Assembly: GCF_016765635.1 (NCBI RefSeq)
Contig: NZ_JAESVD010000001.1
Location: 434,001 to 498,000, forward strand
DNA: 64,000 nucleotides
Source of the DNA: Shewanella schlegeliana
GTDB lineage: Bacteria > Pseudomonadota > Gammaproteobacteria > Enterobacterales > Shewanellaceae
Direction of reading: 5' to 3'
The position numbers and the translations under genes were made by a program. Each line of letters begins with the position of its first letter. The stretch's first letter is position 1. Below, in pieces: positions 45,132 through 54,721 of this stretch. The notes below the pieces were generated by a model. The model was not told the origin of the DNA and did no database searches. It worked only from the letters and a program-made list of their open reading frames with translations.

Positions 45132-47108
45132 TTAATCGCGCCATAAACGTTGCGCTAAGCCCGAAGCGCGCTGGGTTAGGCTACGGCTGGCTTGTTCAAA
45201 CACTCTTTGACTGCCTAGGCAGGTAAAGTGGTGCTTAGCGCGAGTGATAGCGGTATAGACTAACTCTTTGGTTAGCAGTTGCTGCTGTGCCACGCTTGGC
45301 TTTATCGGTAGTACTAAAGACACATGACTAAACTCACTGCCTTGGCTCTTATGTACCGTCATGGCGTAACAAGTCTCGTGGCTCGGTAACCGCGCGGGTA
45401 ACACCTTGAGTAAGCTGCCATCGGCTTGAATAAAGTGCGCCATTAAGCGGCCACTTTGGCTACTGCAATCGGGCAGAATAAGGCCAATATCACCGTTAAA
45501 TAGCCCTAGGTTATAATCATTGCTCTGAATGATAATCGGACGCCCAGCATAAAACTCTTGTTCTGGCTGGATTAAACCTCTGGCAGCGAGCGCCGTAGTG
45601 ACACTTTGGTTAATCCCCTCAACGCCGTATTCACCTGCGCGCATGGCGCATAAAATACGGTATTGGTTAAAACTGTCGATGATCTTATCGGCATCGATCT
45701 CACCCTGAGACATGGCTGCTAGGTAGACGCCGTACTGCTCGACACTTTGTTCGAGTAGACTGTCGAGTCCTTTATTGTCAAATGAGCTGCTGCCATGACT
45801 CGTATTGGCAGCATGTTCAATCCAAAGCAGTTCTTGATAACCTGACTGCCAAACCTCAGCGATACGCGGCAAGTTAGCATGGTTGACTGCCGTTGCGAGT
45901 TGGCCGATCCCCGCATCGCCCTGAAAGCGGTGGCTGTGCATCAACATGCATAAGCTGTCACCAATCTTAGGGTTCGGGCTAATAAATTCCGCTAATGAAG
46001 TACTGGTTAGTTGGCTCAGTAGTTCGGCTTGGGCTTGTGAATAATGCATCTGCCAGCGACTCTGCTTAGTCCTCTTATTGACCTGTTTTAATCCCGCGCA
46101 AATATCGGCAAGTACAGCGCCCGCTTCAACCGAGGCGAGCTGGTCTTGGTCACCAAGCAAAATTAACCTTGCATGCTCGGGTAATGCTGACAACACCTTG
46201 TGCATCATAGGCAAGTCCACCATTGAGGCTTCATCGACGACGAGCAGATCGAGCCTTAAGGGATTATCTTTATGGTGCCTAAACTGGTGAGAGTTTGGGA
46301 TCACCCCTAGCAATCTGTGTAGAGTGGCGGCCTCTTCTGGAATTTTGGCAATGTTTTTATCGATGCCGACCACGCCCAATTGACTCATCTCATCGGCAAG
46401 CCTGAGTTTTGAAGCCTTAATCGACTCGCTTAGACGCGCCGCCGCCTTGCCTGTTGGGGCGACCAGTCTGATGGTCATCTCTTGCCTTGAGCACAACAAG
46501 TACAGCAACTTAGTGACCGTCGTGGTTTTACCTGTACCCGGGCCGCCAGTGATCACGGCGAGCTTTTTGGTCATCGCCGTAGCGGTGGCAATTTTCTGCC
46601 AATCGTATTGCTGCTCATTTGCAGGAAATAACTGGTTTAATAGCTTGCTGGCGTCATTAAGTTCAGCTTGATTGGCAAGGCTGGAATCGATAGGTGCGAA
46701 CGCGAGTCGATTTAGGTGTTCGGCGACCTGTGTCTCATAGCTGAAATAGCGCTGTAGATATAAGTTACCCTTATCGATAATCAGCGGCTTAAGTTCGGCG
46801 TCATCGACACTGCCAATGGCGTCAAACTGCAATAGGGCATCTTCAAGTTCTTCGACGTTGAGATCGATTCGGCACTGACTTATCTGCTCTTTAAATGGGT
46901 TATCGGTGTCGATCTGCTTGAGCGGTAAGCAGGTATGCTGGCTCGATAGATACTGACTTACCAAGGCACAAATAAGGGTAAACAGTGGCGCAGACTCCTG
47001 ATGAAGCTGGGCCAGTTGCAGCGCAAAGTGGCGGTCTAGCGAGGTGATGAGGCGCTGCTCTTGCCACTCTTTGAGTAATTCGTTAATCGGTTTAGTGGTG
47101 GTGATCAT
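45132..47108 (-). CDS. recD: Exodeoxyribonuclease V subunit alpha, RecD
   Basis: 658 residues, a superfamily 1B 5'-3' helicase, the fast motor of RecBCD. Walker A is TGGPGTGKTTT (187-196). LVVDEASMVD and LLGDQDQLASVEAG are motifs II and III. TVHKSQGSEF and VYTAITRAK are C-terminal motifs V and VI. The start overlaps the recB stop by 4 bp. Confidence 0.96.
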   Translation of the reverse strand: MITTTKPINELLKEWQEQRLITSLDRHFALQLAQLHQESAPLFTLICALVSQYLSSQHTCLPLKQIDTDNPFKEQISQCRIDLNVEELEDALLQFDAIGSVDDAELKPLIIDKGNLYLQRYFSYETQVAEHLNRLAFAPIDSSLANQAELNDASKLLNQLFPANEQQYDWQKIATATAMTKKLAVITGGPGTGKTTTVTKLLYLLCSRQEMTIRLVAPTGKAAARLSESIKASKLRLADEMSQLGVVGIDKNIAKIPEEAATLHRLLGVIPNSHQFRHHKDNPLRLDLLVVDEASMVDLPMMHKVLSALPEHARLILLGDQDQLASVEAGAVLADICAGLKQVNKRTKQSRWQMHYSQAQAELLSQLTSTSLAEFISPNPKIGDSLCMLMHSHRFQGDAGIGQLATAVNHANLPRIAEVWQSGYQELLWIEHAANTSHGSSSFDNKGLDSLLEQSVEQYGVYLAAMSQGEIDADKIIDSFNQYRILCAMRAGEYGVEGINQSVTTALAARGLIQPEQEFYAGRPIIIQSNDYNLGLFNGDIGLILPDCSSQSGRLMAHFIQADGSLLKVLPARLPSHETCYAMTVHKSQGSEFSHVSLVLPIKPSVAQQQLLTKELVYTAITRAKHHFTCLGSQRVFEQASRSLTQRASGLAQRLWRD

Positions 47109-50100
47109 TGGGCCTCCACTTGAGCGCTATTCATTTGTTCAGAATTTGCTGCTGTCATTATGTTCCCGAATAAGGCATCGAGCTTTTCAATGAGTAACTT
47201 AGGCGGCTTATCGTAAAATACGCCGGATTGTGGACTGCTTGTAGACATGCCCCTTAAGAAGAGATAAAAGCTGCCGCCGATATGCAGCTCGTAATCATAA
47301 TTGGCCATACGCAGTGTCAGATAGCGATGCAGGGCGAGGGTGTAGATGATGTATTGCAGATCGTACCTGTGACTGCGGATCGCTTGCTGCATGTTGCTAT
47401 AGTGATATTGGCTTAAATCATCGCCTAAATGATTCGACTTATAATCGGCGATAAAGAACTGATTATTATGCTCAAAGGTTAAATCCACAAAGCCTTTTAA
47501 CATGCCCTGTAACTCATCAAAATTTAGACCTGCACTGTAACCAAATTCAAGCAACAGCGAATTGAGCTTGTCGGCATTAAGCTGAGTGATCGGCAGATAA
47601 AATTCCATCTCAACCAACTTTTGTGTCGGTTTTAGCTGCGCAAGCATCAGCGAGTTATCATTGGCTAATGGAGCATGCAGTAAGTCTAGGTACCAGTCTT
47701 TGAGCACCTCGGTCCAGCTTTCATCTATACCATATTTTGCCATGGCGATAGGTAGCTGCACCTCAAGATCCGTTTGTGCCTGCGTGAAATCAATCAGCTC
47801 TAGCACTAAGTGCATAAAGCTACCGGCATTGGCGCCGCGCTCAAAGGTAAAGCGTGATGGTGAGCTATCGACCTCATCTTGTATTACATCCAGTTCTGGG
47901 AACTGTTCATCGTCCATACCCGGTAGCACCTTCTCATGGGCTAGATGCTTTACAAGGCCGGAATAACTGCCTACTCGCCATGGGGTGAGTTGCGGCCTAT
48001 TGAGCTCTTTAGGGGCCAATTGCTGCTCGGCATTATCTTCTGTCTGTAGCACAATTAGATTTGGCTCTCGCTGCTGATCGCTCCCCGCAGCTGCTAGCTC
48101 TGTTAAGCTAATGGCTTCAGGATCGCTAGCCTCAAGTAATTTAGCTTGAGCCAGTAATCTCTCGTAGTCACAAGCCTTATCTTCAACCCCTAACAGATAG
48201 CCGATTGCGGTTTCATGCAATTGGCTTGTCATGCCCGATTTTTTGGTGAATCGGCTATGGTTGGTGATATACAGATAACACTTAAGTACGGGTCTTGTTA
48301 GCGCCACATAGAGTAAGCGTAGATCTTCGGCTAAGGTTTCACGTTTTTGACGTTCCCAACCTTCATCTGTCTGCTCAATATCCCAGATAAGCTGGTTATC
48401 ATCATGATAGAGCATTGGGGCGGGTCTCTTACGGTTATCACGGCTTAAGCTGACAAATGGCACGAAACAGATAGGGTATTCAAGCCCCTTACTCTTATGA
48501 ATGGTGACCACTTGGACTAGGTTCTGCTCGCTCTCTAAACGTAGCTGCGCCTCTTCATTGGGTAGATTTTCAATAAGCGCTTGTTCATACCAGTTGATCA
48601 GTGCGCTGCTACCATCGAGTTCGGTGGCTTTTTGCTGCAGCAGCTCTCCTAAGTGTCTAAAGTCGGTTAAGCGTCTATCTCCCTCTTCACCATTCAGTAA
48701 GCGCTCGATGATCTGAGTTTGACTGGCAAGGGTCAGCAGGGCAGGCATGATGCCACGCTTTAACCATACCTGATGTAGCTGTGCAAACTGCTCGAGCAGT
48801 GTCTGACGCTTGTCTTCATCTTGGTTAAAGCTATGGATCGCCTCGGCGCTATAACCGAGCAGCGAGGTGGCTAAGGCACTTCTTAATGCGCGCTCATCCT
48901 TAGGGTCTGCCATGGCATAAAGCACCAGCGCAAGCTCTCGCGCTTCCAAGGTGTTAAACACGCTATCTCGGCTTAAGAAGACTGAGCCGATTTGCCGCTG
49001 ACTTAAAGCGGCACGAACCACATTGGCTTCGTGTCTGTCTCTGACCAAGATGGCGATATCTTTTGCTCTTAGTGGCTTTTTGCCAATCGCGCATAGGTTT
49101 TGCTGTGCATCGATTAACAGTTTGGCAATCTCATCGGCCACATCTTCGGCGATTAACTGTCTGGCCGTGGTCTTATTGAGGCCTTTTTCGCTCTCTTCGC
49201 TTAAGAGTCTGAGTCTCAGGGCGCTGTTGTCTGCACTCTTTTCATTGAGCACTTTTTTATCAGCAAAACTCGATGCCTTTACTGGCTCGAAGGGAATAGA
49301 TTGGCTGATAAAGGGATCGTCTCTGTGACTGAAGATGCAGTTGACCGCATCCACCATCTGCCGATTCGAGCGATAGTTGGTATCTAGGTTATAGTGCTTT
49401 GCGGTTTGAGCTCGAGCCTGAATATAGGTATGAATGTCTGCACCGCGAAAGGCGTAGATCGCCTGCTTAGGATCGCCAATCATTAACAGGCTGAGTTTGT
49501 CGTTCTGTGCCGAGGCACTCGCAAGGGTGTTTGTTGCTGAAGCGCTTTGATAGATAGAGTTAAAGATCTCAAACTGCAATGGATCAGTATCTTGGAACTC
49601 ATCAATTAATGCCACTGGGAAACGCTGAGCGATACTCATGGCTAAGCTGCTGTCTTTGGGCTCACTATTTTTAGAAGCACTATTTTTAGAGGCGGTAAGC
49701 GCGTTAGCCAGTGTTAGCAGCAGATCATCTGGGGTCAATAGGTTGCGTTCTAGCTTTTGCTTGGCAAAGCGCGTGGCGATGCCATCCCGTGCACAATAGA
49801 GAAAGCTTGGAATAAGGTTTGCGATAAGCTCTGCCAACCTTTCGATATGATCCAGCATTGGAGCCTGCTGCGCTGTGGGCACTTCGCCGCCTTTATTGAG
49901 CTTAAGGCCGTTAAGCGATAGCGCTTCCAGTACCTTAGCTGGTGGCAGCGCCTGACCAAAGGCAACCCAATTGTCGAGATCATCGAGCATCTTAGCCAGT
50001 TTTGGGTAGCCATCGGCTTTCTTACCAAAACGCGCACCATTGAGTGGCAGTTCATTTAGCAGGGTTTCTGTTTGCTCACGTTCCCTTGGCCAGATAAGTT

Positions 50101-50860
50101 TAAATCGGCTTAAACTCTGGGTCAGCTCAGCTTCGAGCTTATCAAAAGGCTGAGGTTTTGGACTGGCTACCGCACTGCTAGCACCTAGAAGCGGTCTGAG
50201 TTGACGAGAAAGGGCGTCGGGGTCGCTAAACTTGCTAACAATCGCATCCGCCAGACAGCCTGATAAGGGGTAGCATTTCTCGCGCCAGAAATCTCGCACC
50301 GCATGGTGCAGAAACTCGCTATCATCGAGGGTAAACTCAGACTCAAACAGCAAGGACGACTCAAACGCCATATCTGCCAGAATACGCTGACAAAATCCAT
50401 GAATGGTGAAGATCGCCGCTTCATCTAGGGATTTAAGCGCCAAATCGAGACGCTTTCGGGCGATAGGCAGACTGGCTTCGGGCGTCGCACGATAGAGCGA
50501 GTTAATCAATTCATCATCGACTGCAAGGCCGATAAAGCAGCGATAGGCCAGCTGGATCTTCTTACGAATACGGTCTCTCAGCTCACCCGTTGCGGCATTG
50601 GTAAAGGTTACCACCAAGATCTGCTCGCAGGTTAGCGGTGCCTCTATACCATGGCCGAGTAGCAAGCGCACATAGAGTCCAGCAATGGTATAGGTCTTGC
50701 CCGTACCCGCGCTGGCCTCAATCAAACGGCTACCACCAAAGGGAAGGGTTAGGGTATCCAAGGCTTCGGTCACAATATGCGAAGCTTGCGATGTATTGGT
50801 TAAAGTTGTCATATTCTCTGCTTGGCTCTCACTGAGCTGGCCACTCATCTTATCGTTCAT
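47105..50860 (-). CDS. recB: Exodeoxyribonuclease V subunit beta, RecB
   Basis: 1251 residues. The UvrD-type helicase has Walker A EASAGTGKTYTI (48-59), TFTNAATGELRDRI, LIDEFQDTDPLQ, GDPKQAIYAFRGAD and VTIHKSKGLEYPI. The C-terminal nuclease domain contains FIADYKSNHLG with the catalytic D and K. RecBCD repairs double-strand breaks and degrades foreign DNA. The start at 50860 overlaps recC by 11 bp; in-frame ATGs at 50848 and 50812 are alternatives. No ptrA gene separates recC and recB, unlike E. coli. Confidence 0.96.
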   Translation of the reverse strand: MNDKMSGQLSESQAENMTTLTNTSQASHIVTEALDTLTLPFGGSRLIEASAGTGKTYTIAGLYVRLLLGHGIEAPLTCEQILVVTFTNAATGELRDRIRKKIQLAYRCFIGLAVDDELINSLYRATPEASLPIARKRLDLALKSLDEAAIFTIHGFCQRILADMAFESSLLFESEFTLDDSEFLHHAVRDFWREKCYPLSGCLADAIVSKFSDPDALSRQLRPLLGASSAVASPKPQPFDKLEAELTQSLSRFKLIWPREREQTETLLNELPLNGARFGKKADGYPKLAKMLDDLDNWVAFGQALPPAKVLEALSLNGLKLNKGGEVPTAQQAPMLDHIERLAELIANLIPSFLYCARDGIATRFAKQKLERNLLTPDDLLLTLANALTASKNSASKNSEPKDSSLAMSIAQRFPVALIDEFQDTDPLQFEIFNSIYQSASATNTLASASAQNDKLSLLMIGDPKQAIYAFRGADIHTYIQARAQTAKHYNLDTNYRSNRQMVDAVNCIFSHRDDPFISQSIPFEPVKASSFADKKVLNEKSADNSALRLRLLSEESEKGLNKTTARQLIAEDVADEIAKLLIDAQQNLCAIGKKPLRAKDIAILVRDRHEANVVRAALSQRQIGSVFLSRDSVFNTLEARELALVLYAMADPKDERALRSALATSLLGYSAEAIHSFNQDEDKRQTLLEQFAQLHQVWLKRGIMPALLTLASQTQIIERLLNGEEGDRRLTDFRHLGELLQQKATELDGSSALINWYEQALIENLPNEEAQLRLESEQNLVQVVTIHKSKGLEYPICFVPFVSLSRDNRKRPAPMLYHDDNQLIWDIEQTDEGWERQKRETLAEDLRLLYVALTRPVLKCYLYITNHSRFTKKSGMTSQLHETAIGYLLGVEDKACDYERLLAQAKLLEASDPEAISLTELAAAGSDQQREPNLIVLQTEDNAEQQLAPKELNRPQLTPWRVGSYSGLVKHLAHEKVLPGMDDEQFPELDVIQDEVDSSPSRFTFERGANAGSFMHLVLELIDFTQAQTDLEVQLPIAMAKYGIDESWTEVLKDWYLDLLHAPLANDNSLMLAQLKPTQKLVEMEFYLPITQLNADKLNSLLLEFGYSAGLNFDELQGMLKGFVDLTFEHNNQFFIADYKSNHLGDDLSQYHYSNMQQAIRSHRYDLQYIIYTLALHRYLTLRMANYDYELHIGGSFYLFLRGMSTSSPQSGVFYDKPPKLLIEKLDALFGNIMTAANSEQMNSAQVEAQ

Positions 50861-53800
50861 ATTCGTTAGCCTCGCCTTGGATAGTTGGCGTCGATGCTAA
50901 CGCTAGATCAACGGTGTCGAGTCCAGCCTCAACGAAGGTGGCTAACTCACTGAGCTTGTCTTTGTGATATAAGCTTAAAAGCGGTTGCAGCAAACGGGTC
51001 GCCGTTTTAGCAAAGGTTTGCTCACTGAAATCTTCTGGGAAGCGGTAAAGACGCTGAAAATGGGGCTCTAAGCCTTCACCTAGCTGGCTCTGTTCATCGA
51101 GCCATTGTGGCTGCGCCTCCATAAGCTTCTCCCAGTGGCTTCCCTCTGCTTCAACATAGGCCATGGCGGTGCGTGGCATAAACATCAGTGGCTGCACTTG
51201 CCCCTGTTTAAAGTAGCTTAGCCATTGCTTAAGTTGCGCTTTTGCCTGAGTCGGCGTCACTGGTGCAAAGGCATGGAAATGGCCGATATCGAGCAGGTAG
51301 CTTACTATGTTGCCGTTGCTTACTATGTTGCTTAGTACGGGATCAGCTTGAGTTTGAGCAAGTTTGTTAGCTTCACCTCTCATGGCGCATAGGCAAAGGT
51401 GACGCAGATAGACCCGGATTAAGTCGCGGCCATTGGCGGTGCCGGGGCGGTAGTTAACGAGCCCTTTGGCACTTAGATCATCGATGCGACCGACAAGGTT
51501 CAGGGCTAAGCTATTGCTAACGTCATCGTTATCATCGGCTTCATCGAATAACAGATCGATATCTACCGAGTGAGAGCCTTCTCCTTTTAAGTATAAGCAG
51601 CGACCAATAAGCGGCTTAATATCATGCAGATATTGATTTAAAATCAGATCGTCAAAGGGCTTTAACGGCAAGTTTCCTTGGGCTTTTAACCGCTCAAGTA
51701 GCGCCTGCTGCGGTCGCTCTTCGCCATTTTCTATGGCGTTATCCAGTAGTGTCGCCTGCAGCTTGTAGCGCTCAAGGGCGTTGAGGCTAAAGGGCTCGTC
51801 ATTATCATCGGCTTGAATATCCAGCCCCAGATCGACCTTTAAAGTACGGTTGAAGAAATATTGCGCCGGGTTTCTAAAAAAACGAATAAGTGCTGACAGC
51901 TCAAGCTCCTCGGCTTCCCCCCCGATGCTATCCATGGCTTCATCGAGAGCATTTTCGCTAAAGGTCTGGAGCTGAGTATGGTGGCCGATAAAGCCGTTAT
52001 AGCTCGCGGTTGTTTGCGCTTTATCTGTTGAAGTGTTTGTCCCTTCGCTTGATTGCGCAGGAACTGGGCACCACTGAGCGGAGTAGCTCTGTTGTAGCTT
52101 AGTCGCATCATCTTGGCTCTTTGCGTTATTTGGCGCACGATAGAGACGCGGGTCAAAGGGCTGCAGAGGCTGCTTACGAATAAGGTGCTCAGTTACCCCT
52201 TTTTCGATGTTATCGATAAGCTGCTGCGATGCGCTAGCATCAGCTTCAAGCGATAGTGCACTTGCTTGCGCCTCAAGAGACTGTGGCAGATAAACCAGTT
52301 GGCAATACTCGATAAGCTCAGAAACCAGCATCGATGGGATCCGCTCTGAGTCATCGCGTTCGCTATTGCCTATATAGCTGATATAGAGCTGCTCTCGAGC
52401 CGACAGGATCGCCTCAAGGAATAGGTATCTGTCGTCTAATCGACGAGAGCGATCGCCTTTTCTTGGCCCCATTTGCGCCACCAGATCAAAGCCGACAGGG
52501 TGCTGAACCCGCGGATAGACGCCATCGTTCATACCGAGTAAACACACTAGCTTAAAGGGAATTGAGCGCATTGGCATCAAGGTACAGAAGTTGACGCTAC
52601 CGGCGAGGTAACGCTGGCCGACTCGAGACTCAGATAAGCGGCTGTTAAACCAATTCTGAATAACCTCAATGGTTAACGGCGTGGTGTGACCCGCTTCGTT
52701 GAGCTCTTCGTTGAGTTTAACAATCGCCTCACGGATCTCTTGAAGCTGGACTAGCTCGTCATCGTCAACCTCGTAGAAGTTTTCGAGGATCGCCTCAAGC
52801 TGCGCCATACGCTCGATTAGGCTACAAGCTTGAGCGAGTGAGTGATGCACGTTATCGAGGGCTTCGATAAAGTCGAGTAGCTTACCCAGTGCCTGCGCCG
52901 TTTGTCCCTCAACGCCATTGACCGATAGTCGCTCTTGATAAAGCGGGGCATCGTCACTAAAGCTATAACCTAAAATTAAGCGTTTAATCCCAAATGCCCA
53001 AGAGTTTTGCTCGAATGCGGGCAGTTGATATTCGCAGCGGCTGGTCTCATCCCGTCCCCAGCGAACCCCAGCTTGCTCCAACCAGCGCTTGATCACCGCT
53101 AAACTCTCATCGTCCAGCTCGAAACGGCGTAGTACTGCTGGGACTTCCAAAATGCTGAGAATATCGGTTAGGCCAAAACGACTCTGGTTAATCTTCAATA
53201 GGTGTAAGAAGCTGGCAATAAGCGGTGACTCTTGGGCTGCACCGCGATCGGCAATGGCATAGGGAATATAGTGGCCGCCCTGTTTCGCGCCAAATACGGC
53301 ATCGATATAGGGCGCATAAGCCGCGACATCGGGCATCATGATCACGATATCTTTGGGTGCTAGCGGTGTGACTCCGGTAGCAATTTGTTCCTCTGTGAGA
53401 GGCCGAGATAGCATCTCTAGCAGGTGGTCATGCAGGGTTTCAACTTCGCGCAGTGGGCTATGACAGCTACGAACCGTGATTGAGTCATCAGAATCAGCAA
53501 TGACGCGTCTACCCTCTAAGCTTAGGTACAGCGAGGCATCGGGCCCAAGACTCTGGCCACGGGTGGTCAGCTCTAAGATGTCATATTGCACGCCATTTAG
53601 CATGCTGTTAGGTGTTGGCTCTTGGTAGCAGTCTAAGTTGAAAGCGGTATGTTCCTCTGGGAGTTCTAATAGCAAATCGAGTAATTCACGGCCCATTTTA
53701 CCGTTGTTAGCTAGCAGTGGGTTACCCACTTCGAGCTTATCTTCCCATTCCACTTCGAGCTTGTGTTTGTCGGCATATTGCAGCGCCATACGGGCGCGCA

Positions 53801-54662
53801 GGCGTGGGTCGACAATATCGCCCCAGTAGTGCTGACAGGGGCTTAGGTTGAGCATGATCACGTCGATGCGTTTAGCTAAGTAGTGTAAGACATCGAGTGT
53901 TTGCGGCGCCATAGAGGAGATCCCAAACACAAATAAGCGTCTAGGTAGAGCATCTAGGTTGGTGTTGGGATCATCGAGTGCATCGAATAGGGCTTGGTGC
54001 AAGTTAGCGCGGTGATAGCGACTCTTACCTAAGGTGTTGCCATTAAAGTCAATCAGCGCTCGCCACAGGATTGGCTGCCAGGCCTGCGCAGGGCTAAGCC
54101 TATCGCCTTTTGGTGGCAAGCTGGGTTCATTGGCTTCCCAGGCGCTGATCCAGTCGGGACGATACACTAAATATTGGTCGAAAATATCGGCAATTTGGCC
54201 ACAAAGCTGATAGAGCTTAAGTGGGTTTTGCTCGCTCTGTTCAGTTTGAGTCGCATTGTCCACTGACGCATCTTCATCGACTAAATTAGCAGTGCTGTCA
54301 GGATTACCGTTATTTAGATAATTCGCTAGCGGGGCAAAATCTTCTCGGTCGATAAGCGTGGGGAGTAACTCCATCAGCTTCCATGTCATCGCGGCCTTGG
54401 TAAAGGCGTTCTCTTTAGGCACATCCTCTAAAAGGGTATGACACAGCTGCCAGATAAAGCTCGAGGGCAACGGAAACTCAAGGCCCGCTGCGATATTATT
54501 TTGTCTTGCTATCTCTAGTCGTAACCAGGTGGACATGCCAGGACTCTGTACCAAAATATGCTCTGGCATCAACAGTGGGCTGTTTGGCAATGGGCTACGC
54601 AGTTCGTTAGCTAAAAGCTGTGATAACGCTTCCATTTGGTTTGATTGAACTAGATATAGCAT
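50850..54662 (-). CDS. recC: Exodeoxyribonuclease V subunit gamma, RecC
   Basis: 1270 residues, the Chi-recognition subunit, with inactive helicase- and nuclease-like folds. Family blocks are VQSPGMSTWLRLEIA, FGISSMAPQTLDVL, RSCHSPLREVETLHDHLL, KDIVIMMPDVAAYAPYI and FCTLMPMRSIPFKLVCLLGMNDGVYPR. It is the first gene of recCBD, 59 bp after the transglutaminase gene on the same strand. A Gln/Ser/Thr-rich stretch (about 820-890) is probably a loop. Confidence 0.95.
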   Translation of the reverse strand: MLYLVQSNQMEALSQLLANELRSPLPNSPLLMPEHILVQSPGMSTWLRLEIARQNNIAAGLEFPLPSSFIWQLCHTLLEDVPKENAFTKAAMTWKLMELLPTLIDREDFAPLANYLNNGNPDSTANLVDEDASVDNATQTEQSEQNPLKLYQLCGQIADIFDQYLVYRPDWISAWEANEPSLPPKGDRLSPAQAWQPILWRALIDFNGNTLGKSRYHRANLHQALFDALDDPNTNLDALPRRLFVFGISSMAPQTLDVLHYLAKRIDVIMLNLSPCQHYWGDIVDPRLRARMALQYADKHKLEVEWEDKLEVGNPLLANNGKMGRELLDLLLELPEEHTAFNLDCYQEPTPNSMLNGVQYDILELTTRGQSLGPDASLYLSLEGRRVIADSDDSITVRSCHSPLREVETLHDHLLEMLSRPLTEEQIATGVTPLAPKDIVIMMPDVAAYAPYIDAVFGAKQGGHYIPYAIADRGAAQESPLIASFLHLLKINQSRFGLTDILSILEVPAVLRRFELDDESLAVIKRWLEQAGVRWGRDETSRCEYQLPAFEQNSWAFGIKRLILGYSFSDDAPLYQERLSVNGVEGQTAQALGKLLDFIEALDNVHHSLAQACSLIERMAQLEAILENFYEVDDDELVQLQEIREAIVKLNEELNEAGHTTPLTIEVIQNWFNSRLSESRVGQRYLAGSVNFCTLMPMRSIPFKLVCLLGMNDGVYPRVQHPVGFDLVAQMGPRKGDRSRRLDDRYLFLEAILSAREQLYISYIGNSERDDSERIPSMLVSELIEYCQLVYLPQSLEAQASALSLEADASASQQLIDNIEKGVTEHLIRKQPLQPFDPRLYRAPNNAKSQDDATKLQQSYSAQWCPVPAQSSEGTNTSTDKAQTTASYNGFIGHHTQLQTFSENALDEAMDSIGGEAEELELSALIRFFRNPAQYFFNRTLKVDLGLDIQADDNDEPFSLNALERYKLQATLLDNAIENGEERPQQALLERLKAQGNLPLKPFDDLILNQYLHDIKPLIGRCLYLKGEGSHSVDIDLLFDEADDNDDVSNSLALNLVGRIDDLSAKGLVNYRPGTANGRDLIRVYLRHLCLCAMRGEANKLAQTQADPVLSNIVSNGNIVSYLLDIGHFHAFAPVTPTQAKAQLKQWLSYFKQGQVQPLMFMPRTAMAYVEAEGSHWEKLMEAQPQWLDEQSQLGEGLEPHFQRLYRFPEDFSEQTFAKTATRLLQPLLSLYHKDKLSELATFVEAGLDTVDLALASTPTIQGEANEYER

Positions 54663-54721
54663 GGCGTTCCTTTAACAACAATGCAGGCGAATGGGCAGAG
54701 AAGCTGCCAGATCAAACCATT

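Noticed and set aside
47105..54662. RecBCD considered as part of a defence island
   Set aside because: It is a housekeeping recCBD operon, and no restriction, toxin or other defence genes are nearby.
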